64,000 nucleotides of DNA, taken from positions 116,001-180,000 of the forward strand of contig CAUJNA010000572.1 of the NCBI GenBank assembly GCA_963377175.1. Reading direction: 5' to 3'. The notes beneath the pieces were generated by a model. The model was not told the DNA's origin. It did no database searches and was given only the letters and a program-made list of their open reading frames with translations. The number at the start of each line of letters is the position of its first letter. Positions within the stretch are counted from its first letter, which is position 1. Source of the DNA: Effrenium voratum. Its lineage: Eukaryota > Sar > Dinophyceae > Suessiales > Symbiodiniaceae. The translations under genes and the position numbers were made by a program. Of the stretch, positions 48,384 to 58,345 are shown piece by piece.

Positions 48384-48806
48384 ATGAACCCTCAATATTT
48401 CGAGTACGAGATCGACAGAGGAGTGGAGTGGATTCGAATTTACTCACCGGGCACGTGGCGACCCGTTCCCGATGATGCTCCAGTGCTCGCCCCGGTCTAC
48501 GCTTCCACCTATCGGGAGTGGCGCAGGTCATATCGCTTCCAAGTGCACTGGTCCGAAGACAGCGCCGGAGGAACAACGGCGGAACCCGTTGTCACGCCCA
48601 GTTCGTATGTGTCCTACCACGTGTGGGAGTACCGAGACTGGCAAACACGAGGGTATCAACGACTTGGAGCTCCTCTACCAGCCATTGGACCCGCGACGCT
48701 CGTGAATGCAGACGCCAATTCCTTGGTGGACTCATCGGTTCCGGATGGGGCGTGGCGAGAACCGTCACCACCACCATTCTATGATCCTTGGAACGATTCG
48801 GAGTGA
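48384..48806 (+). CDS. REW-RDW array protein, unit 1
   Basis: This 140-residue protein starts at the ATG at 48384. Core: YFEYEIDRGVEWIRIYSPGT, then STYREWRRSYRFQVHW, then WEYRDWQTRGYQRLG, and an acidic/Pro tail. It shares with three downstream ORFs the order EW.RIY.PG.W, (Y/F)REW, W..RDW...GYQR. Conserved Trp and Arg at fixed spacing suggest a small folded domain of a family I do not recognise. A T/G-rich tract ending in CGCCGCAG lies upstream. Confidence 0.55.
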   Translation: MNPQYFEYEIDRGVEWIRIYSPGTWRPVPDDAPVLAPVYASTYREWRRSYRFQVHWSEDSAGGTTAEPVVTPSSYVSYHVWEYRDWQTRGYQRLGAPLPAIGPATLVNADANSLVDSSVPDGAWREPSPPPFYDPWNDSE

Positions 48807-48951
48807 TACTTGGGCAACATGTCGGACAAAATGACGCGGTTGTGCTTGCTTTGTGTGCGATTCCATGTTGAGTTGTCTTGCTTGGTGTTGTGCGTTCCGT
48901 CTCCATTTGTTCGCCGCTTTCATTTGACTTCGAGCGGCTTGCCTGGTTGAT

Positions 48952-49330
48952 ATGTTCAATTGTACAATGTATGGCGCAGCACGACGGGTCCTGCCTCGCT
49001 ACTTTGACTACGACATCGTCAATGGCCCCGCGAATACGAGTGTTGAATGGATTCGGATCTATGTACCGGGTCCGTGGCATCCAGTCGCCGAGAACACCTT
49101 GGGACCAGCCCCGGATGACTCAACCACCTATCGGGAATGGCGCAAAGTTTACCACTTCGAAGTGTATTGGCCGAGGGATAGCACAGGCGGCACCAATACA
49201 GGTAGTCTCTTATGCATCCTTCTATACTTGGCACTATCGAGACTGGGTCACCAGGGGATACCAACGGCTGGGTCGTCCACACCCTAGCATTTCGCTTCGG
49301 GCGCACCGGACCTCATGTACGCTGGATTGA
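48952..49330 (+). pseudogene. REW-RDW array protein, unit 2 (frameshifted)
   Basis: From the ATG at 48952 the frame gives YFDYDIVNGPANTSVEWIRI, YVPGPWHP and TYREWRKVYHFEVYW, then runs out of likeness at about 49200. In another frame the missing part is present: VVSYASFYTWHYRDW and VTRGYQRLGRPHP. Alignment with unit 1 places a small indel at about 49190-49205. An intron using the GTAGTC there is less likely because both halves are needed contiguously. Confidence 0.5.
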
Positions 49331-49507
49331 CCTCTTCGTCGGCATCCTCCAACTCGGATGGTGGCTGATGCTCGTCATCGCCTTCCTGGGGAGTCTGTTC
49401 AGTTCAATTCGATTCAGGAGATTGACTTCGACACCGGAGCCGTGCATTGCCGCAAAAGTGATTTCTTGCACTGTTGTTGTTGTGTCTCTTTCAGTAATTG
49501 TTGTCTG

Positions 49508-50107
49508 CAGCCGTACACCTATCAGTTTGTCTTTCCGGGATGGTGTCCGGATCCTCAACAACCAGATGCCCAGTGGGTCAAGATCTTTCATCCGGGATCA
49601 TGGACTCCACATGAAGAACATGATGCTCCACCTCCACCGCACACGTATAGAGAGTGGAAGGAGTTCTATGCCCCAAACCCGGACCAAGACGGTGAGCAGC
49701 CCAATGTCACCATGTGGCACAAAAGAGACTGGGCCACAGAGGGCTATCGGAGAGTCGCTGCCCCTCAAGCTGGTCATGACTTTGATTCTATGTCTTTTCC
49801 TGATCACCACAGCGTGTCCACGCAATCCGCGGCATTGAGTATGTCACCGCAGATGTTAGAAGCGATCCTTAGATCCTCGGATGCGGCGGATTTCTCTACC
49901 GAAGATCTGACTCGGCTCCAAGAAGGGATCTCTCATCAACTGACAGTTCGCGCACGACACGCTTCCCAACTACATCAACCTGTACGTGCATCTCGTGGAA
50001 TCACACCATCGGAGACTGTTGGGGTCTCTGACCCATACCGACCTGTTAATCCTCCCGACAGCTGCAAAGCCAAGGCGAAATCTATCTTCGAGCTAACTGA
50101 TGACTAG
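49508..50107 (+). CDS. REW-RDW array protein, unit 3, longest
   Basis: The open frame begins at an ATG at 49358, but the conserved part starts after a T/G-rich TTGTCTGCAG acceptor, so I start the unit at 49508. It reads YTYQFVFPGW, QWVKIFHPGSWTP, TYREWKEFYAP and WHKRDWATEGYRRVA. An extra 110-residue tail follows with helical DFSTEDLTRLQEGISHQL. The family is unknown; the tail is not shared with other units. Confidence 0.5.
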   Translation, partial: QPYTYQFVFPGWCPDPQQPDAQWVKIFHPGSWTPHEEHDAPPPPHTYREWKEFYAPNPDQDGEQPNVTMWHKRDWATEGYRRVAAPQAGHDFDSMSFPDHHSVSTQSAALSMSPQMLEAILRSSDAADFSTEDLTRLQEGISHQLTVRARHASQLHQPVRASRGITPSETVGVSDPYRPVNPPDSCKAKAKSIFELTDD

Positions 50108-50194
50108 ACTCACGCGACTGGGGCAGCGTACAAAATAAGGGTGGTTTTCACACTTGCATTACTTTGCTTGGTTGTTGCTTGTACATGGTTGTGC

Positions 50195-50527
50195 ATGGTG
50201 CCTGTTCCTTTATCAGCTGGATCGGAGCCCGCGATACGCCTTGCCTCTTACTTCGACATGGACATCGAGGATTCGAAGCAGCACCCATGGCTCGAATACT
50301 CAGTCTGGCAGGATCAGGAGTGGGTGCGGATCTACACTGCAGGACAGCCTCAGCGTTGGCACCACGGAGAAACTGTACCTGATCTACCAGACAATTCTTT
50401 TCGGGAATGGCAGCGGGTGACTGATCCCAATGGGCGCACTGGTGAGCACGGTCAGGCATGGACCATCCGCGACTGGCAGCATCAGGGATACCAACGCATT
50501 TTGTCTCGAATGGAGTCAGCGGTTTAG
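50195..50527 (+). CDS. REW-RDW array protein, unit 4
   Basis: 110 residues from the ATG at 50195; an acceptor at CTTTATCAG (about 50215) could instead make this an exon. Core: YFDMDIEDSKQHPWLEYSVW, QEWVRIYTAG, SFREWQRVTDP and WTIRDWQHQGYQRIL. It is the last ORF before the 3' repeat. Confidence 0.5.
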   Translation: MVPVPLSAGSEPAIRLASYFDMDIEDSKQHPWLEYSVWQDQEWVRIYTAGQPQRWHHGETVPDLPDNSFREWQRVTDPNGRTGEHGQAWTIRDWQHQGYQRILSRMESAV

Positions 50528-50623
50528 GGCTGTTTCTCGCTCCCCTCGCCGCGGTGGATTTTTTGGTCAACGATAGGGACACGGGGTTGAGCATGTGATC
50601 TTCCTGCAGAAAAGGAGACTCCT

Positions 50624-50642
50624 CGCCCCTCATTGAGGGGCG
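50624..50642 (+). terminator. Perfect hairpin at the right repeat border
   Basis: CGCCCCTC and GAGGGGCG form an 8-bp GC stem with a 3-base loop exactly where the right repeat begins. It could mark the RNA end or be a processing or recognition structure of the retroelement; calling it a terminator is only a placeholder. Confidence 0.35.
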
Positions 50643-50984
50643 TGTGTGTGCGGAGTGACAGAATGCCCTGTCACCACCTTTTCGGTTTCTCAGCAGGGGG
50701 CGCAGGGAGTTTCAGTGAGTCCTGCGCCAACGAAGACGCTCGCTGTTAACTCGTGATATCCAGCCTGATCAGCTGGACGTACCTGCAATTGTGATGTTTG
50801 TGAATGTCCTTTTGGTCCCCCCCCTGAACTGCCGTTGCTTCTGTGTGTCCCTGTTAAAGTAGCTACAGGGAAGCCAAGCGTTATGCGAGTCGAAGCTCAT
50901 CATACTCGAGACTTATCAGTTGTACTCGAGACTCATCAGTTGTACTCGAAAGATTAGCACTCTCCATTTGGAGTTTAAGTGTGT
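50642..50984 (+). repeat. Right long direct repeat (LTR-like)
   Basis: Second copy of 39305-39647. It ends in GTGTGT and merges with a GT microsatellite that continues to about 51000. Confidence 0.93.
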
Positions 50985-53539
50985 GTGTGTGTGTGTGCGC
51001 GTTCGCGCGCGCAATGTTTTGTGTTGCAGCCAAGGAAAGCAGAGGCAACTTTCTTGAAGAAGGCAGTATGGGGGCCATTTTGGGCCATCACAGAGTGATG
51101 CCTGCTCGCGTTTTTGTGCCTTGCTCAAGCCAGATTAGAATCAAGACCGGAGATGCGGGGCTGGGCTGAACACCTCGATCCGTGCGGCTTTTTTCGGGCC
51201 TCGACAGGGGCGCAGCTCATCCAGCCGGGAAACTGGCGCCGCGCCCAGAATCTGGAGATTGGAAGTGGAAGCGATGGAGGTCTTCAGGCTATGGGCGGGG
51301 TTGTGTGGGAAGTACGTACTCAAGCGGGAATTGAAGGAATGGAAGGTGCTCAGAGACACTGATCTTGGCTATTTTCGCGATTGATATCCTGACCATGAGC
51401 AGCAGGGCCATCAGCCTTCCTGAAGGTAGGTGCAAGTCCTGGTGGCCCTTGTATCCTAAGCGGCCTACTTTGCTTCATTGGACACTCTTTTTGGTCAAGG
51501 TTGAACAGAAAAGAAGCAAAAAGAAACAGAGCCTTCGTCGGCAGACAGTTTGGAGTTTGGACGCAACCGGTGATACCAATTTGTTGCACTCTCTAGGAAA
51601 TATTTTAGCACTCTCAGGGCTGTTCAAACATCTATGTACAGTCCATTTAGGGGCGACCTGCTTATTGTACTTGTCAAGCCCAGCTTTGCATGCAGGCATG
51701 TTTTGGTTGCATAGGGGCAGTGTTTCTGGTTCGCCAAGATTTTGTTGGATATAGATTCCAGTGTCATGTAAGTCATGTCCACAACAGGGTCCACAAGTAA
51801 AACTCATACCTGCTGCAGTACGCGCACTAGGATCTGATCGACGATCTTCCCGAGGTCTTCATCCGGAGCTGCGCGGGTGACTTACAGGAATATGGTCCCC
51901 GTGAAGGTGGAGGACTGGGGCTGTGCTGTGAAAGGTCTTGGGAAGTTGGGAATAAAGGTCGCATGTCGGGCGGGGCCTTTCCCTGCCGGGTTTGTATTGA
52001 GGTTTCCTTCTTCGACTCTGCAGCTGTTTTTTGAGAAGACGGTTTTGTTGTCTTTGCGACGCCAGCCTTGCTTCCACACCACCACACCGTAGGGAGGATT
52101 TGCAGACAACAGGAGGGCCTTTAGCTTTCGTGGTGTGCATGCTGGGGCTTGTCAGGACCTGCTGGAGATGCCGAGGTGGGCATGGGTGGGACCAGCTGCT
52201 TTTGATGCTCAACCGGGACGTTCAGTGTTCGCACTGTGACTTGGTTGTGCTACGCAACCTTAGGCGTGAGCGGCCGCAGCTCTCTGGCCTGGTAGCTCAA
52301 GGCAGGGAGAATGCAGACTCGGGCACAGGATGAGTTTCATGTGGATTTTTCAGGCGCAGGCATAAGCATCCCATCAAATTGCGACCCTCTTGCGACGCCA
52401 GGTTCGCATTCGCGTACTGCAAGGAAGCACGTGGGGACATTCTGATGGCGCTGCTTTGGCCGTTGCCCACGCTCCTGGAGAACTTGGCACCCGGAGATGG
52501 CCATCCCTAGCGGTCTGTGATCGCTCCCCTGGAGTGCTCCAAGATGCCCGGCTTCTGCGGATGTGGCACCAACAACAAAGCGAGAGTCTGCTAGGGCGCT
52601 GGATTCTTCGATGCAGAGTGCCCTGCAATTTCTGAATCAGGAATGGCAGTCCACTGCGTGCTTTTCGGGATGGGAAGCCACGTTCGCGTATATTTGACTC
52701 GCCTCCAGAGCAAAGCTCGTGAGTTGCAATTCGTTTCAGCCTCCCGCGTGCTCTTCTGGGCGTCTCGAGTCTGAACTCGCCTCGCGGAGAGAAGGAAAAC
52801 CAAGCGACTCGCACAGAAAAGCGCATTGACGTTGCCTTGCTGGGCCTCATGTGGACATTGGGCCGTTTGTCAGGCCTTCGTAGCTCGGACTCTCGAATGC
52901 CGCGACTCAGGCAGGGGTTGATTCGAAAGGACCAGAGTTACTTCTTCTTCTTCTTCTTCTTTTTGCGAGACAGCTGCGGCCTGTGGTAGATGGGTAGGTT
53001 TGTTTTCTTAGGGGGCAGGTTCTTTTTGGAAATCGAAGGATCCACCAAAGTCTCAGCAATCTGGCAGAACGCACAACCATCACCAAAGCGAGAAGGCAGG
53101 CAGACATCATTACAAGATTTACAGTTCAGCGGTTTGACACTCTGAAGGCATTTGTGGTTGGGCCATATCTGCAATTGCTGCGCAGCCTCGGCTTCAGCCA
53201 GGAGCTTGTCACTTGCAAAGATCCCATACTTGAGAGACGCTTCTTCTCCAAGCAGTCAGCTTTGCATGCCGAGCCACATGCAAGCAACCTCCTGTAATGT
53301 AAGCTCACCCTTCCATGATCGCGCCCGTCCTTGGGGATGTGCTGACCAAGTATCATTCATGCCAAGGACGCCCAGCATGGATTTGAAGCTGACCGTGTTG
53401 GACCAACTGCCTGTTCCGCATATTTCTGCTGGACGGTGTGCATTTGCTTTGCGGAAGAGCCAATTTGCGGCGCAACCTCAGCTACACAGCATTCTACACT
53501 CCATATTTTGCCTTTTAAATCTGTTTGCTCAAACTTCAG
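50985..53539. other. Host stretch with weak exon candidates
   Basis: A frame after GTGTTGCAG (51030-51100, ESRGNFLEEGSMGAILGHH) and one at about 52195-52333 (RDVQCSHCDLVVLRNLRRER) look somewhat protein-like, but their borders are unclear. A (CTT)n run lies at about 52943-52966. Nothing else is firm. Confidence 0.3.
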
Positions 53540-53831
53540 GACGCACTTCACTGCCACGGAGAGTCTGCAGCTTGCCTACCTATCGCCACGGGGATGGGCT
53601 GGCAGCCGCTCGCTGTGCCACTTAGGCTCTCAGAGCTTGAGACGGAATCGCAGGGCTTGTGTCGCACTGGCGCTTTGGCTGAAGGGGTAAGTGGCGAGCG
53701 CAAGTTTGAATTGAGTCACTTCTTTGTATCTAGCTGCTGACAGCTTTCAGGTTCTGGCGGCTTATGGGAGTGCCAGGCGCGGATGCTTGCAGTCCTTCCC
53801 AGAAGCCTTCGGTCCTTCCCAGAAACGTTGA
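53540..53831 (+). CDS. Two-exon 3' gene end, unknown protein
   Basis: Exon 53540-53686 lies between ACTTCAG and a consensus GTAAGT donor and spans exactly 49 codons (DALHCHGESAACLPIATGM, RLSELETESQGLCRTGALA). After a 64-base intron ending CTTTCAG, exon 53751-53828 continues in frame (VLAAYGSARRGCLQSFPEA, FGPSQKR) to a TGA at 53829. Phase and splice signals agree well. The family is not recognised. Confidence 0.5.
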
Positions 53832-54523
53832 AGCACCTTGCAGTTGGAGGCATAATGATGCGCAGGAAAAGCATCCTGCCAATCCCTTTTGGCAGGCGGC
53901 GAGGATGTGGCACCAAGGCCACGATCCAGGATGAGGCGAGCGCTCCAAAGACCTGACATTGAACAACTGGTTCCCGCCATCCCCCCTCTGTACACAACAC
54001 ATGTTGTTACTCCTTGTGGAGGTCCTCGTGACAAGACACCGTTCCAGGTTCGGATCGCAGCACTCGGCGCAGATGGCCCATCCCGGAAGGAGCTGGAGGC
54101 AAGCTGGTGTACAGGGTGGGACCAAGAGACCTAGATGAAGCAAGTCTTGGATAAATCGCGGCATTCACCCTGACACCGGGTTTTGCCGGCCCCTGCATGG
54201 CGAGGCAGGCCGCGTCATGTGTGCGCGACGCAGGCGGCGGCGGCGGTTGTGGCTCACAGCTTCTTCGTGGCCATGTGCGACAACAGCTGGCCTCGGCCTT
54301 CAGAGCCCTCGATGAAGAAGATCCAGCAGGAGGCGCCTTCCTTTGAGCCCCAACCCACATTCAGAGGGACATGTCAAGCCTGAAGACGAATTGGCAAATG
54401 TATGCCAGGAGTCAACAGCTGGCATTTCATGCACCTCACAATGTGCGTTGCATGGTGATAGGCTCAAGTTTAAAACGCCTAGGGCGCCAGCTGATACGAG
54501 ACAAAAGACCAGCAAACAAGGCC

Positions 54524-56290
54524 ATGTCCATGTCTATGTCTGGTTTCCGTGGTAAGGTGCTTGTCGGGCTCTTGGCCGGGTTTGTCCCCTGCTTATCGGC
54601 AGAGGCGACATGTGACAACTCCATACTCTTGCAGCACAAGACCTCGCGACGCGCAGGCGACGCAGGCTTGCAAAGCGTGCAGGAAGCTGCTTTGGCCCAG
54701 AGGCCGACCTACGGCTCACTGGAGGGGATTGCGCTCGCAGACTTCGATGGCGACGGTGTCCTAGATCAGTTCCTTTGCAATCACGACGACATGCGTCCGA
54801 ACGCCACGGCGGCGGAGTCCACGCAGCGCCTGCTGAAGGGCACCTCCTCCGGTGCCTTTGAGGAGGTGACATCAAGCGCAGGACTCTTTGGGCATCGCTG
54901 CAGCGGCGTTGCGGCCGCCGACCTCGACAACGACGGAGACACCGACCTGGTCACTGCTTTGTACCGCCAGCGCGAGGGCAGCTGCAAGGTTTGGCTGAAT
55001 GACGGCAAAGGCTCCTTCACGGAATTGCCTGGAGCCATTGCGACTGCAAGTTGTCCCTTGTTTCCGGGCTCGGTTGCGCTGGCGGACGTCAACAACGATG
55101 GGAAGCTCGATGCCTACATCGGCTCCTTCAATGATCTCCTTCCAAACCTGCCGAACCACCCGAGCTCCGTCCTCATCGGGGATGGAACCGGTAACTTTGC
55201 ACTTGCAGAAGCCACGGGCGCAGAGTTTCCCGAGTTTCCCTGCGTTGCCAGCTTCATGGACTTGGATGATGATGGCGATCAAGACATTGTCGTTGCCACC
55301 TGCAACAAGCTTACCAACAACAGTGGGGCTACAGTCCCTATTTTGACTCCTATCTACATCTTTCGCAACAACTTCTCTCAGTCTGGAAGGGTGGAGTTCG
55401 AGAACGATGTGGCGGGCTTCGGAATAGGGCTGCGCGTGGGGCTTTGGATGAACGTTGCCTTCGGAGACTTGGACGGTGATGGCTTGCTGGACATTTTCAT
55501 GGGCCAGGCCGGGTGTGAGATCCTGGATGAGGTGGACTGCCCCCAAGTTCTTCGCCATGCGATGTTTCGGAACAATGGAAACGGGACCTACACGGATGTT
55601 GCAGAGGAGGCCGGCGTCGCAATCCACCCCTTCAACTGGGGGGCCGCCTTCATCGACCTTGAGAACTCTGGGACGCAGGATTTGGTGACAGTGGGAAAGC
55701 TCCCGCTGATTTCAGGGCCCGTGTCTGTGAACCTGGGAACAGTCTACCGCAACGAGGGCTCCTTTCCATGGACGCTGCTGGGCCCCCTGGGTGTGACTGA
55801 TTCAAGTTCGGGCCTAGCAGTGGGTGATCTGGACAACGACGGCTTTGAGGATATTGTGGTGCAGGATTTCGGTCCTACCACTCCACCTGCAGGACCAGAA
55901 GAGAGTGCAGCCGTGATGCTCCTCAATGTCAACAAGGCCAAGGACCCTGACAACAAGTGGTTGAAGGTGACGTTGGTGGGAACTCGTTCAAACCGAGATG
56001 CTGTTGGCGCGAAGGTCAAGCTCTTGTACACTTCCAGACAGTCGGCTGGTGGCAGCTATACGAAGCCCCGTTCGCGCACCCAAGTGAGGGCCGTGGTCGG
56101 TGGATCTTCTTTTTTCTCTTCCAATTCGAAGACGATTACTTTTGGGCTTGGGCTGTTTGGGAGGGCCAAGTTTCTTGAAGTGCAGTGGCCAGATGGGTCG
56201 AAGCAGATCAAGAAGCTGCGCGGGCGGATGCAGCAAAACGCTCACGTGCAAGTGCGTGAGCGGCGCATACCGCGTCCCAAGTCCCTGTAG
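54524..56290 (+). CDS. Secreted FG-GAP/VCBS repeat protein with ASPIC/UnbV domain (CRTAC1-like)
   Basis: 588 residues from the ATG at 54524, which opens a signal peptide (GKVLVGLLAGFVPCLSA). The body has repeated DxDxDG calcium-binding loops typical of FG-GAP/VCBS beta-propeller blades: DFDGDGVLDQF, DLDNDGDTDLV, DVNNDGKLDAY, DLDDDGDQDIV, DLDGDGLLDIF, DLDNDGFEDIV. After about residue 475 comes the ASPIC/UnbV module (KWLKVTLVGTRSNRDAVGAK, then EVQWPDGSKQIKKL). This order matches cartilage-acidic-protein-like and bacterial UnbV proteins. It is probably extracellular or cell-surface and adhesive. The uninterrupted frame could reflect a retrocopy or bacterial origin. Confidence 0.85.
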   Translation: MSMSMSGFRGKVLVGLLAGFVPCLSAEATCDNSILLQHKTSRRAGDAGLQSVQEAALAQRPTYGSLEGIALADFDGDGVLDQFLCNHDDMRPNATAAESTQRLLKGTSSGAFEEVTSSAGLFGHRCSGVAAADLDNDGDTDLVTALYRQREGSCKVWLNDGKGSFTELPGAIATASCPLFPGSVALADVNNDGKLDAYIGSFNDLLPNLPNHPSSVLIGDGTGNFALAEATGAEFPEFPCVASFMDLDDDGDQDIVVATCNKLTNNSGATVPILTPIYIFRNNFSQSGRVEFENDVAGFGIGLRVGLWMNVAFGDLDGDGLLDIFMGQAGCEILDEVDCPQVLRHAMFRNNGNGTYTDVAEEAGVAIHPFNWGAAFIDLENSGTQDLVTVGKLPLISGPVSVNLGTVYRNEGSFPWTLLGPLGVTDSSSGLAVGDLDNDGFEDIVVQDFGPTTPPAGPEESAAVMLLNVNKAKDPDNKWLKVTLVGTRSNRDAVGAKVKLLYTSRQSAGGSYTKPRSRTQVRAVVGGSSFFSSNSKTITFGLGLFGRAKFLEVQWPDGSKQIKKLRGRMQQNAHVQVRERRIPRPKSL

Positions 56291-57959
56291 AACTGAAGCA
56301 CCCGCGAGTGGTTTTTTTGCACGGCACATCCACGCTAGAGCCGTCGGTTGCCGGGAAAAAACAGGTGATTGCGTCAAAGCCCAGTCACAAAATCGCCGGT
56401 TCTAGACCCTGAGACAGGGAAATCCAGGAAGTTACTCAGAAGACACGCTAGCTAGCATGTGCTGCCATCTCACGACCTGTTGCTGGCACTCTTTGCCCCT
56501 TCATGCTGCATCGCAGTGGAAGCCTTTCGAGAGAGAACCGCTTTTGGGGATAAATGCCAAAGGAACAAGCGAGGTGACAGCGCTGGAGCAGTCCCATCGG
56601 AGAACTGGGGCATTTGCAGAGAATTTGTACCGGAGACAAAGGCAACGAGCTGGCCAATTGCCCGAGGGGGAAGATTGTTCAGTTGCAGTGTCATACACAG
56701 ATTCTATGTGTAATTTTCTCAAGCTCCAACGCGCTATGCTGTGTTGTGTGGAGGTCTACGACGACTTGGCCACACGCTACACGCCACCCTGCGGGCCTGG
56801 CTGCCTGCTATTGGCACTCAAAGAAGGCGCCCCACGGCCTAGCGGTGTGGTTCTACGGACTTCACTAGGAGGGCACGAAGTCATTTGCGGCAGAAGCATG
56901 CAGTGTTTCGCAATGGGTGGCAGAGGGCGTCTCCGGTTGACTGGAAGAAATACTTGCACACTGAAATACTGCTATTGCAAGGAAGCAAGGGCGACAGTCG
57001 ATGTTGCAGTGAAACCTCTTGGTCCTGTGGCGTTTCGTCAGTGGTTTCCTCTCAGTTTGGGTCTGCATCCCTGAGGTGCAGTGGTGGGTTGCGTGGGTTT
57101 GGAAGTCATGCCCTTCGAGGCGGGATGTGTGACTTGCCTTTCTGCTTGCGGCTGCTGGAGAGAAGAACTGGGGCAATTGACAGAGGCTTGCCAGAAAAGC
57201 TAATCATGTGAGGGAGCTGGCGCTTAGCCTGATCACACTGACACAAGCTCCAAGCTGGCATATTCAACTGGCAGCTCTTGCGTTAGTTGTGAGCTCTTGT
57301 GTATTTCACGCTCAATTCTTGGCAGGCCTGCGTCCTGCGTACGCGCAAAAGGGGTGACTCCAAAAACCGTCGGAGCCGTCAGAATCGCCAACCAGAGGAG
57401 CTACCGGTGTCGTCTCTGGCGCGGCTGAGCGCTGAGCGGCCCCCAAGGCGGGCCGCCACGGGCCTACGGGTCTGGTTAGTTTAGCACCCGTGAGGCATCG
57501 ACCATATTGATCCTTAGGCGATTGATTTGGTGAAGGTTGGGGCCAGCTTTCCCATGAAAGTGTGGGCTGCCGGCCACGTGTCCATTTGGGCCGCATGTCA
57601 TTTTGGGATTGTGGGCGAGCAGAGCCAAGCTCCACAGGCAGCGCGTGGCCTACATGTCCAACCTCTCAGACTCCTGACTGGAGGGCAATCAGATGCTCAA
57701 GCAGAGTTTGCAGAGTTCATTGACAGCGACGGTATTTAGTTTGCAATTTTATGGAGGGTCCAAACTACAGGACCACATCTAGGGCCGTTTTTTGGGAGCC
57801 ATTTTTTGGTCAGCTGGTTCAATATGTGCACAAACACGTGCTCGGGTTAGTCTTGACATTGGATGCTCTGAGCCCTTCCTTGCCGTGGCTGTTGGAAGGC
57901 CAAATTACTCTGGGAGGAAAACAGACTTTGGAGGGATGGGCTTGACCTGGGGCTCCACA
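56291..57959. other. Host stretch, no firm gene
   Basis: The frame 56457-57074 is long (205 codons) but has no motif and conflicts with minus frames; I leave it uncalled. Nothing else stands out. Confidence 0.3.
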
Positions 57960-58090
57960 TTCAGAGAAGAAAAGCAAGCAAACCCTGCGAGGCCGATTTC
58001 GGGACACGTCCTCGCGCAATTTGGCCATGCTGAGGTCCGGCAAGAGCAGCGGGGGCAGGGCTTGGGCCGGCGCCTAGTGCTGGAGGCGGG
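57960..58090 (+). CDS. GNAT acetyltransferase-like exon fragment
   Basis: The plus frame encodes ISGHVLAQFGHAEVRQEQRG then QGLGRRLVLEAGD. This matches the acetyl-CoA-binding motif A of the GNAT fold (V..E.RGQGLGR.LV.EA, pattern Q/RxxGxG/A). Only this short piece is seen; the frame then becomes repeat-like. It is likely one exon or a relic. Confidence 0.35.
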
Positions 58091-58179
58091 AGACGTAGCA
58101 TTTCCCTTTGCATTCCTGATAGTTTTCCCCTATTATCTCCTCGGCGTTTCCTTATCACTTCTTTAATCTCGGTATTCTC

Positions 58180-58345
58180 TGAGTCTTCCGTCTGAGAATT
58201 CCCTATTACTAATAATTACTCCCTTCATATTCCCCCCGTTCCTTTGGCATTCTCTTACCTCCAGGGTTCCCTCAGCACTCCTCCAGTATTCCCATCCAGA
58301 AGTATGTCCTCAGTATTCCCCTAGTATTCTCTTAGTCATTTCATA
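58180..58345. repeat. Degenerate TATTCCC repeat
   Basis: Frequent imperfect copies of AGTATTCCC and TATTCTC occur in a pyrimidine-rich stretch. Confidence 0.55.

Larger units (their letters stand above)
39305..50984 (+). mobile_element. Giant Penelope-like retroelement, 11.7 kb
   Basis: Direct 343-bp repeats at both ends enclose a unidirectional set of about a dozen ORFs, including a GIY-YIG plus reverse transcriptase protein. The RT motifs (DLSGLFTSIP, GVAMGSP) are Penelope-type, and I found no protease, RNase H or integrase, so this is not an ordinary LTR retrotransposon. Both outer borders merge with GT microsatellite sequence, as if a (GT)n tract was the target. Repeats that look identical imply a recent insertion, although the RT frame and one downstream ORF appear shifted. 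It is much longer than the few-kilobase size usual for the family. Confidence 0.8.

Noticed and set aside
39305..50984. Ordinary LTR retrotransposon
   Set aside because: Long direct repeats fit, but there is no protease, RNase H or integrase, no primer-binding site beside the left repeat, and the RT motifs are Penelope-like.
56457..57074. 205-codon plus-strand frame
   Set aside because: No recognisable domain, and overlapping minus frames look equally good.
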